Positions 37,090 through 46,214 of a stretch of 54,393 nt of DNA are shown one piece after another. A program made the translations under genes and the position numbers. How positions within the stretch are numbered: position 1 is the stretch's first letter; each line of letters begins with the position of its first letter. The notes beneath the pieces are model-generated. The model saw nothing but the letters and a program-made list of their open reading frames with translations, was not told the DNA's origin and did no database searches. Source of the stretch: an uncultured Oleispira sp. (lineage in GTDB: Bacteria; Pseudomonadota; Gammaproteobacteria; Pseudomonadales; Oceanobacteraceae); assembly GCA_913019965.1 (NCBI GenBank), contig CAJVZR010000023.1:1-54393 (forward strand), in the 5' to 3' direction.

Positions 37090-38106
37090 TTAGAGGTTTA
37101 ATAATGGCTGCACTATGTTTATTGCCTGCTGCCATTCGCTACTCGCGTATAAATCTTGATCTGCAAGTGGGGATGCTTTCATTTTTTCTAAGCTAACCAA
37201 CGGCCAACGCTTTTCTCGTACCGTATCGACGATTTCTTGAGCGGCTTCTCGTTTATTACAGATCAACAATACATTACAACCAGCATCTTTTGCTTTTTCT
37301 GCTCGTACCGCCGGAGACCCTGAAGCAGCGGCGCCCTCCATGGATAAATCATCACTGTATATTAACCCGTCGAAGCCTAACTCAGATCGTAAAATATCTT
37401 GCAGCCATATCTTAGAAAATCCCGCGGTAAAATGAGCATCAACATCTGGATAAACTACGTGAGCTGGCATCACAGCACTTAGCTTCTGTTCTTTAATAAG
37501 TTGCATAAAAGGCTGTAAATCTCTATCGAAAATTTCAGCTCGCGCTCTATTATCTGTCGGTAATTCCAAGTGCGAATCGGCCTCAACGAAGCCATGGCCT
37601 GGGAAATGTTTTGCCGTGGCGCACATCCCGGCACTTTTCATCCCTTTGATTAACTGCTCGGTCAAGTCATATACCGCATTAGGTGAACTCGCAAAAGCAC
37701 GATCACCGATCACTATTGAACGGTCATAATCTAAATCCAATACTGGGGCAAAACTGATATCTATGCCATGGTGAATCAACTCTGCCGCCATTAACCAACC
37801 TAATTCATAAGCTTGCTTAAGCGCTAAAACTTCATTTTTCTTATAGCTTTCACCTAAAACAGACATTGCCGGTAAGCGTAAAAAACCCTCACGAAAACGC
37901 TGAACTCGTCCTCCCTCTTGGTCAACTGCAATAATCAGATCAGCACGTAATGCTTTAATACTGCTGCAGAGAGACTTCAGTTGCTGAGGACTTTCATAAT
38001 TACGTCCAAATAAAATTAACCCAGATATTTCAGGTTGTAATAAAAACTTTTCATCTTCATTCGTTAGAGTTAATCCGGCGATATCCGCCATTACACAGAT
38101 CGACAT
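37090..38106 (-). CDS. nagZ: Beta-N-acetylhexosaminidase NagZ
   Basis: Cytosolic glycoside hydrolase family 3 enzyme that removes GlcNAc from anhydro-muropeptides in peptidoglycan recycling, influencing AmpC induction. Active-site loop KHFPGHGFVEADSH, substrate motif VDQEGGRVQRF, nucleophile region YSDDLSMEGA. The start MSICVMADIAG (38106) matches the family N-terminus; an ATG at 38139 would lie within the upstream ldt gene and is not needed. It overlaps the ldt stop by 16 bases, so the genes are coupled. Confidence 0.95.
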   Translation of the reverse strand: MSICVMADIAGLTLTNEDEKFLLQPEISGLILFGRNYESPQQLKSLCSSIKALRADLIIAVDQEGGRVQRFREGFLRLPAMSVLGESYKKNEVLALKQAYELGWLMAAELIHHGIDISFAPVLDLDYDRSIVIGDRAFASSPNAVYDLTEQLIKGMKSAGMCATAKHFPGHGFVEADSHLELPTDNRARAEIFDRDLQPFMQLIKEQKLSAVMPAHVVYPDVDAHFTAGFSKIWLQDILRSELGFDGLIYSDDLSMEGAAASGSPAVRAEKAKDAGCNVLLICNKREAAQEIVDTVREKRWPLVSLEKMKASPLADQDLYASSEWQQAINIVQPLLNL

Positions 38107-38618
38107 GGAATTCTCGCAAAAGTTGATTCTTGTATCCAAATTGGAGCCCCTACCGGCAACAAATCGAACAGTTCAATAACATCTTTGTTTCGCATTCGGA
38201 TGCAGCCGTGGGATTCTGGTACCCCCATAGGTTCGCTATCGGGAGTACCATGTATGTAGATATAACGCTGCATAGTATCGACATTACCCAGTCGATTTCT
38301 GCCCACCTCACAACCACTAAGCCATAATATGCGACTTAGAATCCAATCTCGTTGAGGGAATTTCTCAGCCAAAGCTTGATCATAGATCTCACCAGTAAAT
38401 CTGCGTCCAATAAAAACACTATTTATTTCTGCATTAGTACCAATTTTAGACCGCACTTCATGCCATCCTATCGGAGTTTGATTTGAGCCTTTTTGTTGCC
38501 CTATTCCCAATTTAGCAGTCGAGATTGAATAATCTTTTATTTGATCAGACATAGTTATACGCATAACTTGATCTTGAATCGAGACTTCTATTTTCTCAAT
38601 AGCCATTGATTCAGTCAT
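38091..38618 (-). CDS. L,D-transpeptidase (YkuD domain)
   Basis: 175 residues, with YkuD signatures YIHGTPD (His123) and SHGCIRM (His137, Cys139, Arg141). No signal peptide is visible at the chosen start, although the enzyme normally works in the periplasm on peptidoglycan. It overlaps psrA by eight bases (ATGACTGA) and nagZ by 16. A second in-frame start at 38606 (MAIEKIEV) is possible. It sits between psrA and nagZ, where Pseudomonas has no such gene as far as I recall. Confidence 0.85.
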   Translation of the reverse strand: MTESMAIEKIEVSIQDQVMRITMSDQIKDYSISTAKLGIGQQKGSNQTPIGWHEVRSKIGTNAEINSVFIGRRFTGEIYDQALAEKFPQRDWILSRILWLSGCEVGRNRLGNVDTMQRYIYIHGTPDSEPMGVPESHGCIRMRNKDVIELFDLLPVGAPIWIQESTFARIPCRSV

Positions 38619-39243
38619 TCTTATCGTTAGCCATTAAACCCGAAGCCAAGAAGGGCATCAGCTGCGATACCACATCTTTCACATCAGATTGGGTGCCTAA
38701 ATCATGATCTGCCATGGCCATTAAAGAATCCACACTGGACATGGTAAATACCGCGGCACCCAACATAAAGTGAATGCGCCAAAACCGCTCCATCGGTGTT
38801 AATTCAGGCGTGACCCGATTAACTTCTTTCATATAACGATTGAAAACTTCACCGTATTCACTGGTCAGAAATTTACGTAGATGGCCCTGCCCTTGACTGT
38901 AAGCTAGGCCTAATAAACGCATGAAAACACCAAACTTCTCTGGATTTTCAAGACCTGACTTATTCAACGTGAGTACTAATAACTTCAAAAGCTGTTCAGG
39001 GGTATTTTCGCGCTGCTCAATGATATTCAGTTGCTGTGAGAACTGCTCGCTAAAAGGCGTTAGATATCGAGCGAAGACCGCTTGAATGAGAGACTTTTTT
39101 GAACCGAAGTGATAATTAACCGCGGCTAGATTCACCCCGGCCTTAGTCGTAATATTTCGCAATGATGTTTCGGCAAATCCCTTTTCAGAAAATAATGCTT
39201 CCGCTGCATCCAGTATTCGCCCAGCGGTATCTTTCTGTGCCAT
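38611..39243 (-). CDS. psrA: PsrA-like TetR-family regulator
   Basis: 210 residues with a TetR HTH (ILDAAEALFSEKGFAETSLRNITTKAGVNLAAVNYHFGSKKSLIQ in pieces). Located between nagZ and lexA exactly like Pseudomonas PsrA, which senses long-chain fatty acids and controls beta-oxidation, rpoS and itself. A CAAACnnnnGTTTT site typical of PsrA boxes lies 29-42 bases upstream of its start (39272-39285), supporting both identity and autoregulation. First gene of psrA-ldt-nagZ-mtnP. Confidence 0.85.
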   Translation of the reverse strand: MAQKDTAGRILDAAEALFSEKGFAETSLRNITTKAGVNLAAVNYHFGSKKSLIQAVFARYLTPFSEQFSQQLNIIEQRENTPEQLLKLLVLTLNKSGLENPEKFGVFMRLLGLAYSQGQGHLRKFLTSEYGEVFNRYMKEVNRVTPELTPMERFWRIHFMLGAAVFTMSSVDSLMAMADHDLGTQSDVKDVVSQLMPFLASGLMANDKND

Positions 39244-39271
39244 ATAAACCCAAATAAATATTAATGAAATT

Positions 39272-39285
39272 CAAACATACGTTTT
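39272..39285. promoter_or_regulatory. psrA: PsrA box upstream of psrA
   Basis: CAAAC ATAC GTTTT matches the known PsrA operator form (G/C)AAAC-N2-4-GTTT(G/C) except for the last base. It lies in the psrA-lexA intergenic region. Confidence 0.6.
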
Positions 39286-39374
39286 AAACGCTTTTAGTGC
39301 AAGTAAATGCCGCATAGAAAATCACATAGATTTTGAACTAATTTATTCGAAACGGCTTTACACAATCAAAAACA

Positions 39375-39390
39375 CTGTATATATTTACAC
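39375..39390. promoter_or_regulatory. lexA: LexA-box-like site 1
   Basis: CTG-N10-CAC (CTGTATATATTTACAC): AT-rich centre like a LexA box, with CAC instead of the usual CAG at the end. 45 bases before the lexA start. Confidence 0.6.
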
Positions 39391-39393
39391 CCA

Positions 39394-39409
39394 CTGTATA
39401 GATAAACAC
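39394..39409. promoter_or_regulatory. lexA: LexA-box-like site 2
   Basis: CTG-N10-CAC (CTGTATAGATAAACAC), 19 bases from site 1, so the two lie in tandem just upstream of lexA-sulA as in E. coli lexA. Confidence 0.65.
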
Positions 39410-39434
39410 TATCAACAAGCATTGGACATTAAAC

Positions 39435-40034
39435 ATGATTAAGCTTACCGCTCGACAGCAAGAAGTTCTTGATCTTATTAAAGACGCGATCGTAAAAACG
39501 GGTTTCCCACCCACTCGTGCAGAGATCGCTGAGCAGCTTGGATTTCGCTCACCTAATGCCGCTGAGGAGCATTTAAAAGCTTTAGCGCGTAAAGGTGCCA
39601 TTGAAATGATGCCTGGCGCTTCTCGCGGCATTCGTATTGTTGAAGATCAACAGCTAGGCCTACCGATTATTGGTCGCGTAGCTGCTGGTGAACCGATTCT
39701 AGCGCAAGAACACGTTGAAGATCACTGTGAGATACCGGCAGCCTGGTTCAAGCCAGAAGCCAACTTTTTATTAGAAGTTCATGGTGAAAGTATGATCAAC
39801 ATTGGCATCATGGATGGTGATTTGATTGCCGTGCATAAAACAGAAACGGCACGTAACGGCCAGATTGTTGTAGCTCGAGTTGAAGATGACGTGACCGTTA
39901 AACGCTATCAAAAGAATCGCAACAAAGTGACTTTATTCGCCGAAAACGATGACTTCGACCCTATCGAAGTTAACTTAAAAGAAACTAATTTTGCGATCGA
40001 AGGTTTATATGTTGGCGTAATCCGCCGCCATTAA
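39435..40034 (+). CDS. lexA: LexA repressor
   Basis: SOS repressor: HTH at the N-terminus ([40 protein letters not shown]), the Ala-Gly self-cleavage site in RVAAGEP, the catalytic serine in [10 protein letters not shown] and the lysine in DVTVKRYQK. 199 residues is normal. Two LexA-like boxes upstream indicate autoregulation. Followed by sulA, with a 53-base gap; together they form an SOS operon. Divergent from psrA. Confidence 0.97.
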   Translation: MIKLTARQQEVLDLIKDAIVKTGFPPTRAEIAEQLGFRSPNAAEEHLKALARKGAIEMMPGASRGIRIVEDQQLGLPIIGRVAAGEPILAQEHVEDHCEIPAAWFKPEANFLLEVHGESMINIGIMDGDLIAVHKTETARNGQIVVARVEDDVTVKRYQKNRNKVTLFAENDDFDPIEVNLKETNFAIEGLYVGVIRRH

Positions 40035-40087
40035 TCTCAACCGCTACATTATCCAAATTTATATTTCACTAGTACAAGGAGTTCAGC

Positions 40088-40513
40088 ATGCGTCAATTAC
40101 AACTTGGAATTCATAATCCTGAATTATCCCTGAGTAGCGGTTTAGCTCAGCCTAAACAGCCACAATCGGGTATTAGTGAAATTATTTTGACTTCAGATAG
40201 CGCATTACAGCCCATCTATTTATTGCCCATCCTCAGCCAAATGTCTTTAGATAAACGCTGGCTGATGTGGATTGCCGACGAACCATCGATCAACCGGAAC
40301 TGGGTATCTGCCTTAGGGATTGATGCCTCTCAGATTTTGCACATTAACGCAGAAGAAAATTGCTTTCATCAAGTATGCTGTAAAGCATTAGCAGCGGGAA
40401 CAGGACATCTGATTATTGAGTGGCCTGGTAAAATCAGTGATGCAGAACTTGCCGAACTGGATGACGCAGCAAGATTAGGCAATAGTCACGCTTTACTTAT
40501 TCGTAGACGCTAA
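40088..40513 (+). CDS. sulA: Cell division inhibitor SulA
   Basis: Blocks FtsZ during the SOS response. 141 residues of SulA type: ISEIILTSDSALQPIYLLPILSQMS, then WLMWIADEPSINRNWV, ALAAGTGHLIIEWPG and a basic end. Downstream of lexA in the same operon as in Pseudomonas. A small inverted repeat around its stop (GTAGACGC, GCGTCTAC; 40503-40525) might contribute to termination. Confidence 0.93.
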   Translation: MRQLQLGIHNPELSLSSGLAQPKQPQSGISEIILTSDSALQPIYLLPILSQMSLDKRWLMWIADEPSINRNWVSALGIDASQILHINAEENCFHQVCCKALAAGTGHLIIEWPGKISDAELAELDDAARLGNSHALLIRRR

Positions 40514-40540
40514 CTTCGCGTCTACTTGGGAATAGCTGAG

Positions 40541-40795
40541 CTAGTGCACAAGTCCTGAATTTTCAGGCTCAGTAAGAATATCTTGCTGCTCTATTTCGAG
40601 ACCAGAAAGTTCGCTGACTTTATTAACCCCAGCTTCAATCATTGCATGCGCAACTGCGACATAACTATCTTTCAGGCCTTCTTTGGCTTCAGCTGAAAAC
40701 TGTATTTTTACTATCAATTCTTCAGACGTATCATCTGCTCTGCGTAAACCGATATCGCCATTTGTTAACTCAACGATTTCAAAAAAATCAGCCAT
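40541..40795 (-). CDS. Small conserved protein (PA3009-like), unknown function
   Basis: 84 acidic residues (FFEIVELTNGDIGLRRAD; SAEAKEGLKDSYVAVAHAMIEAG). Position after sulA and before a DUF6586 gene equals that of Pseudomonas PA3009. Function unknown; no motif beyond this. Convergent with sulA. Confidence 0.75.
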   Translation of the reverse strand: MADFFEIVELTNGDIGLRRADDTSEELIVKIQFSAEAKEGLKDSYVAVAHAMIEAGVNKVSELSGLEIEQQDILTEPENSGLVH

Positions 40796-40905
40796 GTATG
40801 CCTACTTAATCAATGGATGGATCACTTATTGAGTGCGGGATTCTATCATCAATAACTGAAAGGTTGTAAAGGGAATAACTGAGATAAAAGAAAGCCAGCT
40901 AAAAA

Positions 40906-41385
40906 CTAGCTCTCTTGTCGATTACCACGCTGTAACTCTATAATTTCGGATAACGCTTGGTACCAATCGCGCAAAGGTAAACTGCTCGCGGTTTTGTCTT
41001 GCATCTGAATCATTACAGGGTTCGATTGTGGCTTAGTAGTGACCGGATCTTTGCTACTACAATGCTGGAAAGCTGACTGCATCTGACTCAACCAGCTGAA
41101 ATCATCGGCTTCTAATTGCTTAAGCTCAGTCATTTCACCCGTAGGCACAGGCACGAGATCAAGCAACTGCTGTAAAGAGTAAAACTCATCTCTGCACTGA
41201 GCAATCTCAGCAACTTCATGCAAGTAAGACTGATAAGCCAATACCAGCTGAAATATCACGCTTTCTTGCAAGGCAGACACCAACGCCAAAGGCGACTGAG
41301 TTTCTAACTCAGCCGTCTCTAGACTTTCTAATAATAAGCGAGCCTGATAAAGCTTGTGATTACTGTGCCCAAGCCATTCAGCCAT
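40906..41385 (-). CDS. DUF6586-like protein
   Basis: 159 residues, mostly helical, beginning MAEWLGHSNHKLYQARLLLESLE, with a central SYLHEVAEIAQCRDEF. Resembles the Pseudomonas PA3010-type DUF6586 family found next to topA/sulA. Function unknown. Its ATG overlaps the yfaZ stop as TAATG, so it is co-translated with that gene. Confidence 0.75.
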   Translation of the reverse strand: MAEWLGHSNHKLYQARLLLESLETAELETQSPLALVSALQESVIFQLVLAYQSYLHEVAEIAQCRDEFYSLQQLLDLVPVPTGEMTELKQLEADDFSWLSQMQSAFQHCSSKDPVTTKPQSNPVMIQMQDKTASSLPLRDWYQALSEIIELQRGNRQES

Positions 41386-41945
41386 TAAAAATCAACCTTC
41401 AAACCAAAGTGTATGCCTTCTTCCAGCATAAATACTTTCTTGTTATCTTCGATTTTAAAAGAGCTGTAACGGTAACCCATATAAACTCGTGCCGTCGGCA
41501 ATAGTCCGTATTGAATACGAATGTCGGCGTCGGTTAAGTTCTCTGTGGCATCAAATGATACGACCTTAGGGGCATAATAGACGTAACCCGCAGTGCTTAA
41601 GCCAGGTACTTTAGGAATTTGATAGCTAAAGAAACCACCTACACCTAAGGCACCACCATCAACATCGCCATCTTTAAAGCCAAATAACTTACCACCTACC
41701 CCAAGATATAAAGGACTATTGGGTTCACGTACATCAACCACATGAAGACCTAATGACGCTAAATCACCATCTTCTTCGTGATGCATAATACTGGCACTTA
41801 TATGCAAGCCAGATCCTACTTTCGCTGCATCATACTCTAAACGAGCTGAGTCGTTCGCTAGGCTTAAATCGATAGAGCCACCGGCCATACTTTGCATGCT
41901 AACCGATAACAATAGTCCTGAAAAAAGAACTTTTAATGCTTTCAT
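41385..41945 (-). CDS. YfaZ-family outer-membrane protein
   Basis: 186 residues with a signal peptide (LLLSVSMQSMAGG, cleavage near 22) and a barrel-like body of alternating strands (GSGLHISASIMHH; VGGFFSYQIP; ARVYMGYRYSSF) ending in F. Matches YfaZ. Function unclear in the family. Overlaps the DUF6586 gene by one base. Confidence 0.85.
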   Translation of the reverse strand: MKALKVLFSGLLLSVSMQSMAGGSIDLSLANDSARLEYDAAKVGSGLHISASIMHHEEDGDLASLGLHVVDVREPNSPLYLGVGGKLFGFKDGDVDGGALGVGGFFSYQIPKVPGLSTAGYVYYAPKVVSFDATENLTDADIRIQYGLLPTARVYMGYRYSSFKIEDNKKVFMLEEGIHFGLKVDF

Positions 41946-42035
41946 ACTTCTAACAACCCAATTCTACAGTCAAATTTTTACCGCATCATACCAGATGCTC
42001 TCTCATTTGAGAAAATTCCGTTTCCTCTATATAAA

Positions 42036-42057
42036 AACAGCGCCCTTAGGCGCCGTT
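42036..42057 (-). terminator. htpG: Terminator after htpG
   Basis: On the minus strand AACGGCGCC...GGCGCTGTT with one mismatch, followed by TTTTTA. It lies about 35 bases past the htpG stop. Confidence 0.7.
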
Positions 42058-42090
42058 TAAAACAAACATACTATTCGAAATGAAATAAAA

Positions 42091-43992
42091 TTACTTCATT
42101 AGGTCATGCAACAGTTTGTTCAACTTAGTCACGTATTCAGCTGGTTTCTCTAGCTGACTACCTTGAGCTAATTGTGCTTGACCATAAATCACGTGAGCTA
42201 AATCGCCAAAACGACTTTCATCCTGCTCTTTATCCATGATTGCAATCAATGGGTGTGTAGGATTCACCTCCAACGTTGATTCAGCGGGTGGAACTTCCTG
42301 ACCTGCAGCAGCTAACATTTGACGTAGATTATCGTTCATATCATTTTGACCCACGACCAAACAGGCAGGTGAATCCGTCAAACGTGAAGTGATGCGAACA
42401 TTATTTACCTCACCTTTTAATGAAGCCGTAATACGCTCTACTAGACTTTTATTATCTTCAGCCAGTGTTTCTGCTGCGGCTTTTTCTTCTTCGTCGGTAA
42501 GCTCATCTAAATCAAGCTCACCCTTGGTAATATCTTGGAATGATTTCTCATCAAAGTTACCAAGGTGACTGATCATCCACTCATCAACACGCTGGGTTAA
42601 AAGCAGAACCTCAATATTGTTCTTCTTAAAGAATTCGATATGTGGGCTATTGAATACCGCATCGTAACTCTCGCCTGTCACATAGTAGATCTTTTTCTGA
42701 TCTTCTTTCATGCGAGACACATAATCGGTTAACGATACCGTTACGCTATCACCTTCACCTTGCGTACTGGAGAAACGGAATAGTTTGGCAATTTTTTCTT
42801 TATTGGCAAAATCTTCTGCTGGGCCTTCTTTTAAAACTTCGCCAAATTGAGCCCAGAATTTTGCGTACTTTTCTTCATCTTTCGTCGACATCTTGGTCAA
42901 CAAATCTAACACACGCTTAGTTAAAGCACTGCGAATAGAATCTACATTTTTATCTTGCTGTAGAATTTCACGAGAAACGTTCAAAGATAGATCGTTGGAA
43001 TCTAAAATACCTTTTACAAAACGCAAGTACAGTGGCAAGAACTGTTCGGCTTCATCCATAATATAGACACGCTGGGTATATAATTTTAACCCGCGGGCTG
43101 CATCACGATTCCATAAGTCCATTGGCGCCTGTGATGGGATGTAGAGCAAGCTGGTATAGTCCAACTTACCTTCAACCTTGTTATGCGACCATGCTAGTGG
43201 CTCTTGCCAATCATGGGATACATGCTTATAAAATTCTTTATAATCTTCGTCGCTAATATCGGTCTTAGACTTTGTCCAAAGCGCTTTCGCTTCGTTAACC
43301 GCTTCAGGAATTTGCTTATTATCACCATCCGCATCTTCACTAGTGACTTCTTGAGGTAAGAAGATTGGAATAGCAATATGATCTGAATATTTTTTAATCA
43401 AATTACGCAAGCGAGAACTGTCGGCAAACTCAGCTTCATCATCTTTTAAATGCAACGTGATTCGCGTTCCACGATCTGCTTTTTCAATATCTTCAAGGCT
43501 GAACTCACCTTCGCCTTGAGACTGCCAGCGCACACCTTGATCGGCCGCTAAACCAGCACGGCGAGTTTCAACAACAACATCTTGAGCAACGATAAAAGAG
43601 GCATAGAAACCTACACCGAATTGACCAATCAGCTGAGAGTCTTGCTTTTCATCACCGCTTAATTTACCTAAGAACTCGGAAGTTCCTGATTTAGCAATGG
43701 TGCCTAAATGATTAACGACATCATCACGGCTCATACCAATACCGTTGTCTTCAATGATGACTGTTTTCTTTTCTGCATCAAAATCGATATGTATGGCTAG
43801 ATCACCATTACCTTCATATAGGTCAGCATTTGAAATAGCTTCGAAGCGCAGTTTGTCACAAGCATCAGATGCGTTTGAAACTAACTCGCGTAAGAAAATC
43901 TCTTTATTGGAATACAAAGAATGGATCATTAAGTGAAGTAACTGCTTTACTTCAGTTTTAAAGCCCATCGTTTCTTTTTGACTTGCAGTCAT
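42091..43992 (-). CDS. htpG: Chaperone HtpG (Hsp90)
   Basis: ATP-dependent chaperone. 633 residues with the GHKL ATPase ([23 protein letters not shown] in pieces; [26 protein letters not shown]), a middle domain with [12 protein letters not shown], and the C-terminal dimer domain. Complete and normal length. A sigma-32-like promoter (44075-44102) precedes it, as in enteric htpG. Convergent with the DUF6586/yfaZ block through a terminator. Confidence 0.98.
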   Translation of the reverse strand: MTASQKETMGFKTEVKQLLHLMIHSLYSNKEIFLRELVSNASDACDKLRFEAISNADLYEGNGDLAIHIDFDAEKKTVIIEDNGIGMSRDDVVNHLGTIAKSGTSEFLGKLSGDEKQDSQLIGQFGVGFYASFIVAQDVVVETRRAGLAADQGVRWQSQGEGEFSLEDIEKADRGTRITLHLKDDEAEFADSSRLRNLIKKYSDHIAIPIFLPQEVTSEDADGDNKQIPEAVNEAKALWTKSKTDISDEDYKEFYKHVSHDWQEPLAWSHNKVEGKLDYTSLLYIPSQAPMDLWNRDAARGLKLYTQRVYIMDEAEQFLPLYLRFVKGILDSNDLSLNVSREILQQDKNVDSIRSALTKRVLDLLTKMSTKDEEKYAKFWAQFGEVLKEGPAEDFANKEKIAKLFRFSSTQGEGDSVTVSLTDYVSRMKEDQKKIYYVTGESYDAVFNSPHIEFFKKNNIEVLLLTQRVDEWMISHLGNFDEKSFQDITKGELDLDELTDEEEKAAAETLAEDNKSLVERITASLKGEVNNVRITSRLTDSPACLVVGQNDMNDNLRQMLAAAGQEVPPAESTLEVNPTHPLIAIMDKEQDESRFGDLAHVIYGQAQLAQGSQLEKPAEYVTKLNKLLHDLMK

Positions 43993-44074
43993 CTGATCTC
44001 CTTAGTCCTGAACAATCAGGTATTTCTAATGTTATTAGCTATTAAATTAACTATTGGATTAACTTATGTATCAG

Positions 44075-44102
44075 AAATAGGGACAGACAATTGAATTTCA
44101 AG
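44075..44102 (-). promoter_or_regulatory. htpG: Sigma-32 (heat-shock) promoter of htpG
   Basis: On the minus strand CTTGAAA (44102-44096), 13-base spacer, CCCTATTT (44082-44075). This matches the RpoH consensus CTTGAAA-N11-16-CCCCATNT. The transcript would have a leader of about 75 bases. Confidence 0.8.
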
Positions 44103-44121
44103 GGGTTTTCTAAAAAGAACT

Positions 44122-44155
44122 GCTGGTAGCTTGTACTAAATACTAAGCTACCAGC
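44122..44155 (-). terminator. Terminator after the thioesterase genes
   Basis: GCTGGTAGCTT pairs with AAGCTACCAGC; on the minus strand it is followed by AGTTCTTTTTAG. Just downstream of the second thioesterase gene. Confidence 0.8.
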
Positions 44156-44165
44156 ACCCTACTGA

Positions 44166-44603
44166 TTACTTTTTAGCCAGCAAGAAGTGCGCACGTGCTG
44201 TCGCAATAGGATTGGCACGATCATTTTGCCAGGCATTAATCGATACATTAGCGACACGGCTCCCCTGTCGCCACACCTGACACTCAGCGAACGTATCCTG
44301 ATCTCGACCAGCGCGTAGATAATCCAATGAAAAATCGACAATCTTAGGCATTAAGGGCGTATCCATGAACATGAGCAGATTTAATGCACCAGCCAGTTCC
44401 ATAAAACCACCGATGACACCACCATGAATAGCCGGCAATATCGGATTACCGATATTATCGATATTCTTTGGCAACTTGAAAATTACGTTATCACCAAAGC
44501 GTTGAAACTCTAAACCAATGAAGTTCGCATAAGGAATGCTATCAACTAAAGGCTGAAAATCACCACTGGTTTGCGCTTGTTGAATAATATCCTGAAAACT
44601 CAT
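44166..44603 (-). CDS. PaaI-type thioesterase (hotdog fold)
   Basis: 145 residues, hotdog-fold thioesterase with the PaaI signature IGNPILPAIHGGVIGGFMELAGAL and VDFSLDYLRAG. Probably hydrolyses an acyl-CoA; substrate unknown. Its ATG overlaps the preceding paralogue's stop by four bases, so both are translated together. It is the more divergent copy of the pair. Confidence 0.85.
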   Translation of the reverse strand: MSFQDIIQQAQTSGDFQPLVDSIPYANFIGLEFQRFGDNVIFKLPKNIDNIGNPILPAIHGGVIGGFMELAGALNLLMFMDTPLMPKIVDFSLDYLRAGRDQDTFAECQVWRQGSRVANVSINAWQNDRANPIATARAHFLLAKK

Positions 44604-45133
44604 AGGGATTGACCTCCTGCTTTTGCACCACCCTTCACTAAAAGCTCTGTTCCCATATAGATACTGGCATCTCCCGTCTCAATGACCCCCTGAAATGCCG
44701 GCGGCGTCATTTCTGCACCGATACGCATAAAGGTCGCATTACACTTAGCCACTAACGTATCATCGTTCTCTTGCCTTACTAAACACTCAGTAAAAACAAC
44801 GTTATTTGCTATTCGGGTAACCGAAGCATGTGCAACTAAGTCTTGCCCAGGCTCAGAGGACTTCATGTAGTCTACTCGTAAGTCGAGCGTTGGGCACAGC
44901 TCCATCCCTTCTATGGCAACAAAACATGCGGTACCACATGCGGTATCCATCAAGGTTGTTAAAGCGCCACCATGAATGATACCCACCAAAGGATTGCCAA
45001 TTATATCTTCACTATACGGTAGACGCATTTTCAGACTAGTCTCATCAGCCGATAAAACTTTTAGTCCTAATAACTGGCAATGGCGCAGTACAGAGATAAA
45101 ACGTTCCGCTTTTTGCTGAGCTGTAATATCCAT
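44600..45133 (-). CDS. PaaI-type thioesterase (hotdog fold), longer paralogue
   Basis: 177 residues with IIGNPLVGIIHGGALTTLMDTACGTAC (in pieces) and TLDLRVDYMKSSEPG. First gene of a two-thioesterase unit; the C-terminus carries about 30 extra residues (VIETGDASIYMGTELLVKGG). The tandem pair suggests hetero-oligomers or different acyl-CoA substrates. Confidence 0.85.
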   Translation of the reverse strand: MDITAQQKAERFISVLRHCQLLGLKVLSADETSLKMRLPYSEDIIGNPLVGIIHGGALTTLMDTACGTACFVAIEGMELCPTLDLRVDYMKSSEPGQDLVAHASVTRIANNVVFTECLVRQENDDTLVAKCNATFMRIGAEMTPPAFQGVIETGDASIYMGTELLVKGGAKAGGQSL

Positions 45134-45274
45134 AGAAATTCACATCACTCTAGTAATTAATGCTTATGTTAATGGTGCGTGGTTATACCCTATTCTAGTT
45201 GATGATAAAACCAGAACCTTTGTTAAATGATAAAGTACGTGTGATTATTAACCTATTCGGTAATCAATAGGCAC

Positions 45275-45303
45275 AAAAAAGGACGCTAAAAGCGTCCTTT
45301 TTA
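45275..45303 (-). terminator. sucD: Terminator after sucD
   Basis: Perfect hairpin AAAAAGGACGCT / AGCGTCCTTTTT with a three-base loop; U run on the minus strand. Ends the sucCD unit. Confidence 0.92.
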
Positions 45304-45325
45304 AAACAATCAATCAACTTAACGG

Positions 45326-46201
45326 TTAAGACCAACCAGTGATTTTTTGCAATGCCTTACCAATATCCGCAAGACTACGCACGGTTTCTACACCGGCATC
45401 TTCCAAGGCTGCAAATTTTTCATCTGCAGTACCTTTACCACCTGCAATGATTGCACCTGCATGGCCCATACGCTTACCTGCTGGCGCCGTAACACCAGCA
45501 ATATAAGATACGACAGGCTTAGTTACATTGGCTTTAATAAAAGCCGCCGCTTCTTCTTCTGCGCTACCACCAATTTCACCAATCATTACGATTGCTTCGG
45601 TTTTTGGATCATCTTGGAATAACTGCAAGATATCAATGAAGTTAGAACCTGGAATAGGATCACCACCAATACCAACACACGTAGACTGACCAAAACCATA
45701 ATCCGTCGTTTGTTTAACGGCTTCATATGTCAGAGTACCTGAACGCGATACAACCCCGACTTTACCAGGCAAATGGATATGCCCAGGCATAATACCGATT
45801 TTACATTCACCCGGAGTAATCACACCTGGGCAGTTTGGACCAATAAGGCGAACACCCAGCTCATCACATTTAACTTTCGCTTCCAACATATCAAGCGTTG
45901 GAATACCTTCGGTAATACAAACGATTAGTTGTATGCCAGAATTAGCCGCTTCTAAGATTGAGTCTTTGCAATATGGTGCAGGCACGTAAATAACAGAAGC
46001 TTCCGCCCCTGTTTCTTTAACCGCTTCAGCAACCGTATTAAATACTGGTAAACCTAAGTGAGTTTGCCCACCCTTGCCCGGCGTTACACCACCGACCATT
46101 TTTGTACCATATTCAATCGCTTGCTCTGAATGAAAAGTCCCTTGCGCCCCAGTAAAACCTTGGCAAATAACTTTGGTATTTTTATCGATTAAAATGCTCA
46201 T
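45326..46201 (-). CDS. sucD: Succinyl-CoA synthetase alpha subunit
   Basis: With SucC converts succinyl-CoA to succinate, making ATP/GTP. 291 residues: CoA-binding Rossmann domain ([14 protein letters not shown]), GPNCPG, and the active-site phosphohistidine in [15 protein letters not shown]. 13 bases after sucC. Complete and of normal length; a strong terminator follows. Confidence 0.98.
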   Translation of the reverse strand: MSILIDKNTKVICQGFTGAQGTFHSEQAIEYGTKMVGGVTPGKGGQTHLGLPVFNTVAEAVKETGAEASVIYVPAPYCKDSILEAANSGIQLIVCITEGIPTLDMLEAKVKCDELGVRLIGPNCPGVITPGECKIGIMPGHIHLPGKVGVVSRSGTLTYEAVKQTTDYGFGQSTCVGIGGDPIPGSNFIDILQLFQDDPKTEAIVMIGEIGGSAEEEAAAFIKANVTKPVVSYIAGVTAPAGKRMGHAGAIIAGGKGTADEKFAALEDAGVETVRSLADIGKALQKITGWS

Positions 46202-46214
46202 TATTCACCCTTAA

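Noticed and set aside
40503-40525. Intrinsic terminator after sulA
   Set aside because: Eight-bp stem overlaps the stop codon but has no T run; left as a note only.
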